Assembly: GCF_003984645.1 (NCBI RefSeq)
Contig: NZ_RWKI01000003.1
Location: 186,001 to 250,000 of the forward strand
DNA: 64,000 bases
Reading direction: 5' to 3'
Origin: Variovorax sp. MHTC-1
GTDB taxonomy: Bacteria; Pseudomonadota; Gammaproteobacteria; Burkholderiales; Burkholderiaceae_C
Shown here: positions 42,941 through 51,799 of the stretch, piece after piece
Numbering within the stretch: position 1 is the stretch's first letter
How the letters are laid out: each line of letters opens with the position of its first letter
Made by a program: the position numbers and the translations under genes
Notes under the pieces: generated by a model
What the model was told of the DNA's origin: nothing
The model's database searches: none
Seen by the model: only the letters and a program-made list of their open reading frames with translations

Positions 42941-45900
42941 TCAGAACTTCCAGTTCAAGCTGGCCTTGAACCCATGGTCCTGCAGCCCGTCGCCGAACTG
43001 CCCTGAGTAGGAGGCGCCGAGCGTCAGGTTCGGCCGCAGCTGCGTCTCGATGCCTGCTTCGAGCACCGCGACATCCTTGGCCAGCGGCACGCCGGTCAGC
43101 GTGAACGGCAGGCTGCCGCCGAACGCATGCGTGCTCGCGGGCGTCGTGTCCCCGAACGCATGGCGCCAGCCCAGCATGCCGCGCACGCGAATGCGCTCGC
43201 TCGCCTGCAGGCTCGCGCGCAGGCCGATGGTCGAGAAGGTCGCATCAAGGCTGTCGCCGTCCCCGTGCATCGCAGCCGGTCCGCCACGCTCGAAGAAGGC
43301 GTCGCTCTCGAGTCGCACATGGGCGAGGCCCGCAAAGGGCTCGAGCGTGGTGCGGCCCAGGTCGATGCGATGGCCGAGCTCGCCGAACACCTGCGTCGTC
43401 GTGCTGTCGTACTCGGCCTCCAGGCCGCCGGCGAAGCCCGCGAAGGCGACCGAGCGATTCGTTTCGGTCTTGTTCCAGCTGTGGCTTGCGCCCAGGCGCA
43501 GCGCCGTGGCGCCCCATTGCGTGCCGCCGTACGCGCCCAGGTGATAGCTGTCGGTCTTGCTGCTGCTGTTGCGCGCGCTGGTGTCCGCGCTCGCGCGGCT
43601 GTAGCCGCCCAGCGCCCCCACGCGCCAGCCCGCACCCACGCCGGTGTCGGCGCCGACCATGAAGCCGCCGATGTCGCGCTCGAGCTTGGCCGCATTGCCG
43701 TCGCTGTCGATGCTGCCCCAGGAGCCGAACACCTGGGTCCAGGCCGCGTGCTTCTGGCGGTCCTCGGGCGTGCAGCCGGTGCCGGGCTGCTGGGGCGCCT
43801 GCTGCACTGCACTGCCGGGCGCGCAGGCCGCGCCGCGCAGCCGGTCGATCGCGGCCTCGCGCACGAAGCGGCTGTCTTCCAGCAGCGCCGTCTTGGTGGA
43901 GGCATGGATGTCCGCCGACAGTTGGTTCAGCGCATCGCGTGCCGCGAAGTCGTTGGGCAGCCAGGTCACCGCGTTGGCCAGGCTGTTGCTGGCGGGCAGG
44001 CTGTCCAGCGCTGCGCCGACGGCCGCCTGGTTGGGCGTGCCGGCCGCATCGGCGATGCTGCGCACCTTCTCGGCGACGAGGTAGACGTTGTTGGCGTCGT
44101 AGCGGTCGAACAGCTGCACGAAGGCGGTGGTCGTGTCGCCGCCGAGGCTGTAGGTGCCGGCGACGCCGCCATCGGCGGTGAGCACGGTGTAGCGGGTACC
44201 CAGGATGTAGGTGCCGCTGTTGATACGCACCACGTTCAGGCGCGCGCCGCTGCCGATGCTGGCAGTGCCGGTGGCATGGATCAGGTCGGAGGCATTGGAG
44301 CCCGGGTCCACCTCGACCTCGTAGGTGGAGCCGGGTGCCTGCGTGTAGTTGCCGTTGACCGTCAGCGTGCCGATCGAGTTGCCGGGGGCGATGGTGCCGG
44401 CCACCGTCGTGCTGCCGACCGTGCCCGTGCCCTGGAGGCGCCCGGCGGCCAGCACGTTGAGCGTGCCGCCGAGGGTGCCGTTGACGGCGAGCATGCCGGC
44501 TTCGACCGTGGTGGTGCCGGTGAAGGCGGCGCTGTTGCCGGTGAGGCGCGTGGCGCCGGAGCCGATCTGACGGACGCCGCCGCTGCCCGAGATCACGCCG
44601 GCAAAGGTCACGGCATCGGATCGGTTGAAGCTCAGCGTGCCGTTGTTGGTCACGTCGCCGACGATGGAACCCGAGGTGCCGCCGTTGCCGAGCTGCAGGG
44701 TGCCGGCCGAGATCGTCGTGCCGCCGGTGTAGGTGTTGGTGCCCGACAGGGTCTGGGTGCCGCCGGCGACCTGCAAGCCTCCGGTGCCGGAGACGACGCC
44801 GCCGAAGTCGCCGCTGGCCGCCGTCAGCGTCAATTGCTTCGCGCCGAGCAGGACCGCGCCGCTGCTGCTGATGCCCGCGACGCTCGTGCCGGCTGGGCTC
44901 ACGCCGGAGATATCGAAGCTGCCGTCGACCGCGACGCCGCTGGACGCAGCGATCGCGCCGGCGCCGGTCAGCGCCAGCGTGCCGGCCTGGATGTGGGTGC
45001 TGCCGGTGTAGCTGTTGGCGGCCGTCAGCACGGTCGTACCCGGGCCTGCATTGCTGACGGCGCCGGATCCGGAGATCACGCCGCCGAAAGTCAGCGAATC
45101 GGATCGATTGAAGCTCAGCGTGCCGTTGTTGGTGACGTCGCCCAGGATCGAACCCGAGGTGCCGCCGCTGCCGAGCTGCAGGGTGCCGGCCGAGATGGTC
45201 GTGCCGCCGCTGTAGGTGTTGGCGCCGCTCAGCACCAGCGTGCCGGCACCGGTCTTGGTCAATGCGCCTGCGCCGCCGACCACGCCGGCGAGGCTCAAGT
45301 CGGCATCGGTGCGGAAGGTGCCGCCGCCGGCGCCGAGCGTGACCGCGCGCGCGGAGGCGAAGGACGCCGTGTTCTGCAGTGCGCCGCCGTCGAGCGTGAG
45401 CGCGCCGGCGGCATCGCCGAGCGCGCCGTCGCTGGCCACCGACAGGGTGCCGCCCGTGACCTGCCAGGGCGTGAGGGCGGTGGTCGTGCCCGTGAGGGTC
45501 CAGGTGCTGGCGCCGTTCTTCTGGAAGCGGTCGAAGCTGCGGTACTGCGCCGCGGCACCGATGCTCGAAGCATCGAAGCTGCTGTCGGCGGCGCCGCCAA
45601 GGCGCAAGGTGTCGTTGGTGCCGGTGGCGTTCGCAAGAACATCGCCCTCGATCACCGAGCCCGCATGCAACTCGAGCACGCTCAATCCCGTTGCCGATGT
45701 CGAGAGTCGAATGGCATTGGGATGGCCGGCGCCAGCTCGGATCGTCCCACTGTTGACGATCGTGATGTCGGTGCCCCCCACTGTGTTGACCGAGATCCCC
45801 GCTGCTCCCGTTCCGCCTTCGATGGTCCCGTTGTTGATGAACGTGGCCAATGACCCAGCACCTGCAAATATGCCGGCGGCGAAAGCATCGGGGACACCGC

Positions 45901-46921
45901 TCTGACCGCCTCGTATCGTTCCGTTGTTCGTCACCGATGCGATGCCCACAACCGCGATTCCAAATCCGGCAGCACCGTTCGTGGATGCCCCGCCCTCGAT
46001 CAGGCCATTGTTGACGAGTGATGAAGTACCGTTCATCAGGACGCTAACCCCACCTGAACCTGCCGTGCCTGCGCTGCTCGCTCCTCCGGCGCCGCCGGTG
46101 ATCGTGCCATTGTTGACGAGTGATGTCCCACCGCTCATCGACACGCCCGACCCACCCCCCCCGCTTGTCGCGCCCGCACTATTGGCTCCTCCGGCGCCGC
46201 CGGTGATCGTGCCGTTGTTGGTGAGCGTCCCCCCCACCAAACTGCCGCCCACCCCTCCTGAGCCACCCGCTGCGGTGCTGGCGCTGGTTCCTCCGGTTCC
46301 GCCTGTGATCGTCCCATTGTTGACATGATTGCTGCCAGCGCCGCTCATGACGGCACCGAATCCACCGCCGCCCCCCGCTCCCGCACCTGTGCCGCCCGTG
46401 ATCGTTCCATGATTGATGAGCTGTGTAGCAAAACCACCATTGAAGCCCTGCCCACCCGTCCCCGTCCCGTTGGCGTTGCCCCCTCTGAGCGCGCCGAAGA
46501 TGGTCCAATTGGTTGCCGCCTGAATACCGCCTCCATTGCCGCTCCCGCTGGTCCTGTCGAAGCCCGACAACGTGAAGCCGGCGGTGTCGAGCGTCATGGG
46601 CTTGGTGGCGGTGGGCAACGGAGCAACCGTGCTCGACAGGCCAATGTTGCCGGTCAGCGTGATGGTCGCGCTCGGGTCGGGATCGGCATTGGCGGCGGTG
46701 ATCGCGTTGCGCAGTTCGGTCTCGGTGGCGACCGTGTAGTTGGCGGCGTACGCGGTCTGCGACAGCGTTGCCAGCAGCGCGACGGCGATCGCGACCGCCG
46801 AGGCTTCAAAGGGACGCCCGGTGGACGTTACGGAGCTGCTCACGCAGCTCGCATGCACATGCCGCTTGCGGCGGCTACCTTCCGGATTGCCCGCGGGATT
46901 GTTGTTCTTGCTGGCCCTCAT
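42941..46921 (-). CDS. Autotransporter adhesin with beta-helix passenger and C-terminal barrel
   Basis: The 1326-residue protein is a type V secretion autotransporter. A long N-terminal extension precedes the signal peptide (ASAVAIAVALLATLSQTAYAA). The passenger starts with Gly/Thr-rich NNGTITGG-type repeats (about residues 140-400), then PATR-type units such as LTKTGAGTLVLSGANTYSGG and GTLQLGSGGTSGS. From about residue 1030 comes an autotransporter barrel with WTQVFGSWG and a terminal strand ending ASLNWKF. It is probably surface-exposed and adhesive. It lies alone within the island-like region. Confidence 0.9.
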   Translation of the reverse strand: MRASKNNNPAGNPEGSRRKRHVHASCVSSSVTSTGRPFEASAVAIAVALLATLSQTAYAANYTVATETELRNAITAANADPDPSATITLTGNIGLSSTVAPLPTATKPMTLDTAGFTLSGFDRTSGSGNGGGIQAATNWTIFGALRGGNANGTGTGGQGFNGGFATQLINHGTITGGTGAGAGGGGGFGAVMSGAGSNHVNNGTITGGTGGTSASTAAGGSGGVGGSLVGGTLTNNGTITGGAGGANSAGATSGGGGSGVSMSGGTSLVNNGTITGGAGGASSAGTAGSGGVSVLMNGTSSLVNNGLIEGGASTNGAAGFGIAVVGIASVTNNGTIRGGQSGVPDAFAAGIFAGAGSLATFINNGTIEGGTGAAGISVNTVGGTDITIVNSGTIRAGAGHPNAIRLSTSATGLSVLELHAGSVIEGDVLANATGTNDTLRLGGAADSSFDASSIGAAAQYRSFDRFQKNGASTWTLTGTTTALTPWQVTGGTLSVASDGALGDAAGALTLDGGALQNTASFASARAVTLGAGGGTFRTDADLSLAGVVGGAGALTKTGAGTLVLSGANTYSGGTTISAGTLQLGSGGTSGSILGDVTNNGTLSFNRSDSLTFGGVISGSGAVSNAGPGTTVLTAANSYTGSTHIQAGTLALTGAGAIAASSGVAVDGSFDISGVSPAGTSVAGISSSGAVLLGAKQLTLTAASGDFGGVVSGTGGLQVAGGTQTLSGTNTYTGGTTISAGTLQLGNGGTSGSIVGDVTNNGTLSFNRSDAVTFAGVISGSGGVRQIGSGATRLTGNSAAFTGTTTVEAGMLAVNGTLGGTLNVLAAGRLQGTGTVGSTTVAGTIAPGNSIGTLTVNGNYTQAPGSTYEVEVDPGSNASDLIHATGTASIGSGARLNVVRINSGTYILGTRYTVLTADGGVAGTYSLGGDTTTAFVQLFDRYDANNVYLVAEKVRSIADAAGTPNQAAVGAALDSLPASNSLANAVTWLPNDFAARDALNQLSADIHASTKTALLEDSRFVREAAIDRLRGAACAPGSAVQQAPQQPGTGCTPEDRQKHAAWTQVFGSWGSIDSDGNAAKLERDIGGFMVGADTGVGAGWRVGALGGYSRASADTSARNSSSKTDSYHLGAYGGTQWGATALRLGASHSWNKTETNRSVAFAGFAGGLEAEYDSTTTQVFGELGHRIDLGRTTLEPFAGLAHVRLESDAFFERGGPAAMHGDGDSLDATFSTIGLRASLQASERIRVRGMLGWRHAFGDTTPASTHAFGGSLPFTLTGVPLAKDVAVLEAGIETQLRPNLTLGASYSGQFGDGLQDHGFKASLNWKF
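44616..45232. repeat. Imperfect direct repeat within the autotransporter gene
   Basis: Two segments of about 130 bases, 44616-44742 and 45099-45232, are almost identical. They encode a PATR unit (translated: AGTLQLG..GGTSGSI..DVTNNGTLSFNRSD). The spacing is about 483 bases or 161 codons. Recombination between them could remove or add passenger modules. Confidence 0.75.
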
Positions 46922-47192
46922 CCGTGCATCTCCTTAGTAATTGCTCGCGAATGATGAGGTGCACCCCCAATTCCATACAACCTGCTGCGTCAGCCGAAAC
47001 TATTCGAGTGGATTGATTTATTTGCGTCGTGTCGGCTCGCTGCGACATACATCCGGCGCGGATTCTCAAACTTTGTCAATTCGATTGCTGAGCGCAGCTC
47101 GCGTCAGTACATCGCGCTCCAGATTTGCACCCAAGCCGACGGCGCGCGTTGGGCTATTCAGCAAGAGAAGCCTGAAGACCTGAAACTACTGA
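46922..47192. other. Upstream region of the autotransporter, no gene seen
   Basis: About 270 bases without a convincing gene. It is richer in A/T than the neighbours (GATTGATTTATTTGCG near 47010) and likely carries the autotransporter promoter on the minus strand. The right end meets an IS terminal repeat at 47193. Confidence 0.4.
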
Positions 47193-47470
47193 TGGGCTGC
47201 TGCCGGTTCCGTGGAAACCGGCCTAAGCTTTTTGAGCTTTCTCGAACTCTATCGGGCTGACCTAGCCGAGCGTCGAATGACGACGCGTCCGATTGTGGAA
47301 ACGCTCGATGTTGCCGAACACGTCGGCGCGTGCCTGCTCCCTGGACCTGTACACCTTCCTGGCTGTGCGCTCGGTCTTCAATGAACTGAAGAAGCTCTCC
47401 ATCGCTGAGTTGTCCCAGACCTGGCCCGCGCGGCTCATGCTGCACGCAATGTCTTGCTCTTTGAGCAGTG
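47193..47470 (-). pseudogene. IS3-family OrfB remnant with terminal repeat
   Basis: On the minus strand the frame reads LLKEQDIACSMSRAGQVWDNSAMESFFSSLKTERT then RRHSTLG, the end of an IS3 OrfB integrase including the WDN and E of its active-site region. The usual GYVSPIEFEKAQ ending is interrupted: the Tyr codon has become TAG at 47262, with the remaining codons present to a TAG at 47223. The terminal motif TGGGCTGCTGCCGGTT (47193-47208) is identical to the one at 34315, so both fragments come from the same IS type, in opposite orientation. Confidence 0.8.
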
Positions 47471-47590
47471 CAGGGGTCGAGATCGAATCCATAAGCCTTA
47501 TGGCCCAGATCAGTGGCCTGTCGAACCACGGTTCCCGACCCGACCATCGGGTCTAGAACCACGCTCTTAGGCGGCAACTTGCAAAGGCTT
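47470..47590 (-). pseudogene. DNA methylase fragment fused to the IS remnant
   Basis: The minus-strand frame reads SVVLDPMVGSGTVVRQATDLGHKAYGFDLDP, motif I (DPMVGSGT) plus the following acidic loop of an N6/N4 DNA methyltransferase. At about 47470 the sequence passes into the OrfB remnant in a shifted frame. No other methylase motif is present. It is a short relic, perhaps from a restriction-modification or defence gene. Confidence 0.65.
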
Positions 47591-47655
47591 GCAAGCCGAC
47601 GCTCGCGCCATGCTGCGCGCGAGCTATAGTCGGCGTCGCTCGCCCAGAGGACACC

Positions 47656-49248
47656 ATGGATTCAATGACGACCGCGCTCACGAGTTACTACGACACCGTG
47701 CCGTACGACTCGCATCCGTTTCCTCAGTCTGCTGTCGAACATCTGGAGGCGCTGGCATTTCTCTTCGGCCTCGAGTCGCCTGCTCCCGCGCAGGCACGCG
47801 TGCTCGAACTCGGCAGCGCGGCCGGCGGCAACCTGATCCCTTTCGCGGCACGCCACCCGGAGGCGAGAGCCCTCGGCGTCGACCTTTCACCGGTGCAGAT
47901 CCGGCAGGGCGTGGCGGCCATCGAGCGTTCGGGCCTGAAGAACGTCGAATTGCGCGCACTCGATATCGCCAGCATCGACGCCTCCTTCGGTCAGTTCGAC
48001 TACATCGTCTGCCACGGCGTCTACAGCTGGGTGCCGGCGCCGGTGCAGGACGCGATCCTGCGCGTGTGCTCGGAGAATCTCGCCCCCAACGGAGTGGCCT
48101 ACGTGAGCTACAACGTGTACCCGGGCTGGAAGGCGCGCGAGATCGTGCGCGACGCCATGATCCTGCGCGGCGCCCCGCGCGACGAGCCGGACGAGAAGCT
48201 CTCATACGCGCGCGGGATGCTCGAGTTTCTCGAACAGTCGGCGCGGCCGGACAGCGTGCTCAAGAAGACGCTCGAAGAGACCATGCCGATCGTGCGTGCC
48301 GCGAACAGCTCCTATCTGCTGCACGAGTTCCTCGAGCCCTGCAACTCGCCCTGCTACTTCAAGGAATTCGCCGCGCGTGCGAGCGCACACGGGCTCAGCT
48401 ACCTGGCGGATGCGGAGCCGTCGACCATGTTCGTCCAGAACTATGGCGAAAAGGTTCGCGATCCCTTGCTGCGCGAATGCGGAGGCAGCCAGATCATGAT
48501 GGAGCAGTACCTGGACTTCCTGGTCAACCGCACCTTCCGCCAGACGCTGCTCGTCAAGCAGGAACGCGCCGCCGGGATCCGCTATCGCCTTGTTCCGGAG
48601 CGCATCCGCGCCCTCGAATTCGCCGGCGTGTTCGCAGCGGAAGGCGGCGGGGTGCTGACGCTCGATGCGCAGGAGCAGCCGTGCAATGCGATGCGCAACC
48701 TGAAGATCACGCTGCGGCTGCCGCTTCAAAAAGCGGTGGCGCAGGTGCTCGATGAGCGCTACCCGGCCACCGCGTCGGCCGACGTGCTGATCGCCGAGGT
48801 CTCGGCACGGACCGGCGAACCGCGCGCCGCAGTCGAGCCGCTCGTCATGGCGATGCTGGAAGAACTGCTGATCCTCGGTGCCGTGCGCATCCGGCGAGCC
48901 TCGCCGCAGGCCGCCGCCCAAGTGTCGGAGTTCCCGCGCGCCCTGGCCGCGGTGCGCAGCGCGCCCGGTCTCGCGCTGAATGCCGGACCCTCGGCCGTCG
49001 CGTGCAACCTGTGGCATGAGCCCGTGGGCCTTTCGCTGCTCGAGCGCTGCCTGCTGCCGCTGCTCGACGGCGCGCATTCGCACGAGTCCCTGGCATTGCA
49101 CCTCGCCGTCGAAGCCCGCGCCGAGCGCCTGCGCTTCATCAAGGACGAAAAGCCGCTCACGGAAGCAGGTGCGCTGCGCGAGTTCACGCAGCAGCAGGTG
49201 GCGCTTGCCCTTCGGGACTTGCGGCGCAAGGGACTGCTTGCGGGCTGA
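47656..49248 (+). CDS. SAM methyltransferase with methyltransferase regulatory domain
   Basis: The 530-residue protein has an N-terminal class I methyltransferase: YYDTVPYDSHPFPQSAVEHLEALAFLFG, then the SAM motif VLELGSAAGGNLIPFA and LGVDLSPVQI. From about residue 225 it carries the methyltransferase regulatory domain (NSSYLLHEFLEPCNSPCYFKEF). A C-terminal winged-helix-like half ends LALRDLRRKGLLAG. Targets for this group are not well established; proteins and surface polysaccharides have been considered. It begins just after the IS and methylase relics. Ten or so bases separate it from the ribosome site of ggt. Confidence 0.8.
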   Translation: MDSMTTALTSYYDTVPYDSHPFPQSAVEHLEALAFLFGLESPAPAQARVLELGSAAGGNLIPFAARHPEARALGVDLSPVQIRQGVAAIERSGLKNVELRALDIASIDASFGQFDYIVCHGVYSWVPAPVQDAILRVCSENLAPNGVAYVSYNVYPGWKAREIVRDAMILRGAPRDEPDEKLSYARGMLEFLEQSARPDSVLKKTLEETMPIVRAANSSYLLHEFLEPCNSPCYFKEFAARASAHGLSYLADAEPSTMFVQNYGEKVRDPLLRECGGSQIMMEQYLDFLVNRTFRQTLLVKQERAAGIRYRLVPERIRALEFAGVFAAEGGGVLTLDAQEQPCNAMRNLKITLRLPLQKAVAQVLDERYPATASADVLIAEVSARTGEPRAAVEPLVMAMLEELLILGAVRIRRASPQAAAQVSEFPRALAAVRSAPGLALNAGPSAVACNLWHEPVGLSLLERCLLPLLDGAHSHESLALHLAVEARAERLRFIKDEKPLTEAGALREFTQQQVALALRDLRRKGLLAG

Positions 49249-49273
49249 TCCATTCTTCCTAGGAGATAGAACC

Positions 49274-51010
49274 GTGAAACAACTTCAGTGGACTTCGGCC
49301 TTGCGCAGCGCCGTCGCGGCGGCGCTCGCGCTGGCAGGCGCGACACAGCTGCTCGCGGCCTCGCAGGCGCCCGTGGGGGCGGAGAACGGCATGGTCGTGA
49401 GCGCCCAGCATCTGGCGACCAAGATCGGCGTCGACGTGCTCAAGCGCGGCGGCAATGCGATCGACTCAGCGGTGGCAGTCGGCTATGCGCTCGCCGTGGT
49501 CTATCCGGCGGCCGGCAACCTCGGCGGCGGCGGCTTCATGACCGTGCAACTGGCGGACGGACGCAGGACCTTCCTCGACTTCCGCGAGAAGGCGCCGCTG
49601 GCCGCCACGGCCAACATGTACCTCGACAAGGACGGCAACGTCGTCAAGGGCCTGAGCACCAATGGCCACCTCGCCGTCGGCGTGCCCGGCACGGTTTCCG
49701 GCCTCGAGCTCGCGCGCGAGAAGTACGGCACCATGAAGCGCGATGCACTGATCGCGCCTTCGATCGCGCTGGCCGAGCGCGGCTTCGTGCTGGAGCAGGG
49801 CGACGTCGACATGCTCGCCACCGCGACCGCCGACTTCAAGAAGGACCCGGCATCCGGTGCGATCTTTCTGAACAAGGGCGAGCCCTTCGCGGTCGGGCAA
49901 CGGCTGGTGCAAAAGGATCTGGCGAAGACGCTCAAGACCATCAGCCGCAACGGCACCGACGGTTTCTACAAGGGCCCCGTGGGCGCTGCGCTCGTGGCTT
50001 CGAGCCAGGCCGGCAAGGGCATCATCACGCAGGCCGATCTGAACCAGTACACGACGCGCGAACTGGCGCCGGTCGAATGCGACTACCGTGGCTATCACGT
50101 GGTTTCGGCGCCTCCGCCGAGCTCGGGCGGCGTGGTGATCTGCGAGATGCTGAACATCCTCGAGGGATATCCGCTCAAGGACCTCGGCTTCCGCTCGGCG
50201 CAGGCCGTGCACTACCAGATCGAGGCCATGCGCCATGCCTACGTCGACCGCAACAGCTATCTGGGCGACCCGGACTTCGTGAAGAATCCGCTCGACCGGC
50301 TGCTCGACAAGGGCTATGCCGAGAAGATCAGGGCCGTGATCGACCCGAAGAAGGCCGGCGTCTCCAAGGACATCAAGCCCGGCGTCGCGCCACACGAAGG
50401 CAGCAACACCACCCACTATTCGATCATCGACCAGTGGGGCAATGCGGTTTCCGTGACCTACACCTTGAACGACTGGTTCGGCGCCAAGGTCACGGCCGCC
50501 GGCACCGGCGTGCTGCTCAACAACGAGATGGACGACTTCACCTCGAAGATCGGCGTGCCCAACCTCTACGGCCTGGTGCAGGGCGAAGCCAATGCCATCG
50601 CCCCGGGCAAGCGGCCGTTGTCCTCGATGAGCCCGACCATCGTGACCAAGGACGGCAAGCCCGTCTTCGTGGTCGGCACGCCCGGTGGCAGCCGCATCAT
50701 CACCGCGGTGCTCCACACGATCCTCAACGTTGTCGACTACGGCATGACCGTGCAGGAAGCCGTCGATGCGCCGCGCTTCCACCAGCAATGGTTGCCCGAT
50801 GTGACCAACGTCGAAACCTTCGCGATCAGTCCCGACACGCGCAAGCTCCTGACCGACATGGGCCACAACCTCGGCGTGCCGCAGCCTGCCAATCACATGG
50901 CGGCGATCATCGTCGGCGCGCCTTCGCTCGGCGGCAAGCCGGTCGGCAAGAACCGCTTCTACGGCGCCAACGATCCGCGGCGCAACACCGGCCTTGCCCT
51001 CGGGTATTGA
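49274..51010 (+). CDS. ggt: Gamma-glutamyltransferase
   Basis: The 578-residue precursor has a signal peptide (SAVAAALALAGATQLLAA), the N-terminal subunit with LKRGGNAIDSAVAVGYAL, GGGGFMTV and ASREK-like LDFREKAP, and the self-cleavage site N-TTHYSIID. Cleavage before Thr379 exposes the nucleophile. SSMSPTIV and GTPGGSRII are further family motifs. It hydrolyses glutathione or transfers its glutamyl group in the periplasm. The GTG start follows AGGAGA. The stop overlaps the next start as TGATG. Confidence 0.92.
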   Translation: MKQLQWTSALRSAVAAALALAGATQLLAASQAPVGAENGMVVSAQHLATKIGVDVLKRGGNAIDSAVAVGYALAVVYPAAGNLGGGGFMTVQLADGRRTFLDFREKAPLAATANMYLDKDGNVVKGLSTNGHLAVGVPGTVSGLELAREKYGTMKRDALIAPSIALAERGFVLEQGDVDMLATATADFKKDPASGAIFLNKGEPFAVGQRLVQKDLAKTLKTISRNGTDGFYKGPVGAALVASSQAGKGIITQADLNQYTTRELAPVECDYRGYHVVSAPPPSSGGVVICEMLNILEGYPLKDLGFRSAQAVHYQIEAMRHAYVDRNSYLGDPDFVKNPLDRLLDKGYAEKIRAVIDPKKAGVSKDIKPGVAPHEGSNTTHYSIIDQWGNAVSVTYTLNDWFGAKVTAAGTGVLLNNEMDDFTSKIGVPNLYGLVQGEANAIAPGKRPLSSMSPTIVTKDGKPVFVVGTPGGSRIITAVLHTILNVVDYGMTVQEAVDAPRFHQQWLPDVTNVETFAISPDTRKLLTDMGHNLGVPQPANHMAAIIVGAPSLGGKPVGKNRFYGANDPRRNTGLALGY

Positions 51011-51768
51011 TGCGGATCGAGGAAATCCTTTATACGCAGGGCTTCGGCACCCGGCGCGTCTGTGCCGGGCTGGTCCAGCAAGGACTGGTGAGGGTTGGAG
51101 AGGCCGTCGTTGCGGACCCGGCCGCCGAGTTCGAGCCGGAAGGACTGCACTTCACGGTCCAAGGCACCGAGTGGGCGTACCACGAAAAGGCCTACCTGAT
51201 GCTGCACAAGCCGGCCGGTACCGAGTGCTCGCAGAAGCCGTCGACCTATCCCAGTATCTACACGCTGCTGCCGTCGCCACTGCGCCTGCGCCCCAACAAG
51301 GGCGCAGTGCAGGGCGTGCAGGCCATCGGCCGGCTCGACCAGGACACGACCGGCCTGCTGCTGCTGACCGACGACGGCCAGTTCATCCACCGCATGGGCT
51401 CTCCCAAGCACCATGTGCCGAAGGTCTACGAGGTTGGCACCAAGCACCCGGTCGATAACGCGCAGGTGACCCGGCTGCTGGCCGGGGTGGTGCTCGACGA
51501 CGACCCGAAGCCGGTGCGCGCGGCCGCCTGCGAGGCGGTCGGGCCGCTGCAGCTGCGGCTTACCCTGACCGAAGGCAAGTACCACCAGGTCAAGCGCATG
51601 CTGGCCGCCGTGGGCAACCGGGTCGAGGCCCTGCACCGCTCGCGCATCGGGCCGCTCGCGCTGCCCGACGACTTGGCGCCGGGCCAGTGGCGCTGGCTGG
51701 ATCCGGCGCAGGTCGAGGCGCTGCGAACGGCGCGCCCGAGTCAGCCGGCGGGCAGGGTCGATCGTTAA
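51010..51768 (+). CDS. rsuA: RsuA/RluE-type pseudouridine synthase
   Basis: The 252-residue enzyme has an N-terminal S4-like RNA-binding segment (RIEEILYTQGFGTRRVCAGLVQQGLV) and the catalytic domain. The active aspartate is in AIGRLDQDTTGLLLLTDDG; YHEKAYLMLHKPAG and EGKYHQVKRMLAAVGN are typical of RsuA. The likely target is 16S rRNA U516, though RluE-like rRNA targets cannot be excluded. It is translationally coupled to ggt, without an obvious functional link. Confidence 0.82.
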   Translation: MRIEEILYTQGFGTRRVCAGLVQQGLVRVGEAVVADPAAEFEPEGLHFTVQGTEWAYHEKAYLMLHKPAGTECSQKPSTYPSIYTLLPSPLRLRPNKGAVQGVQAIGRLDQDTTGLLLLTDDGQFIHRMGSPKHHVPKVYEVGTKHPVDNAQVTRLLAGVVLDDDPKPVRAAACEAVGPLQLRLTLTEGKYHQVKRMLAAVGNRVEALHRSRIGPLALPDDLAPGQWRWLDPAQVEALRTARPSQPAGRVDR

Positions 51769-51799
51769 GATCGCAAGCCTGATTCCCGGAACTTCCTCC

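Noticed and set aside
43127-45853. A 908-codon plus-strand frame opposite the autotransporter
   Set aside because: It mirrors the Gly/Thr repeat on the other strand and shows no protein-like composition; high GC and repeats keep it open.
34315-47208. A functional composite transposon formed by the two IS ends
   Set aside because: Both IS copies are truncated and mutated, and neither keeps both transposase frames.
34060-47600. A second copy of the ssrA 3' end marking an att site
   Set aside because: No repeat of the T-arm and acceptor sequence was noticed downstream within the window, so no boundary can be claimed.
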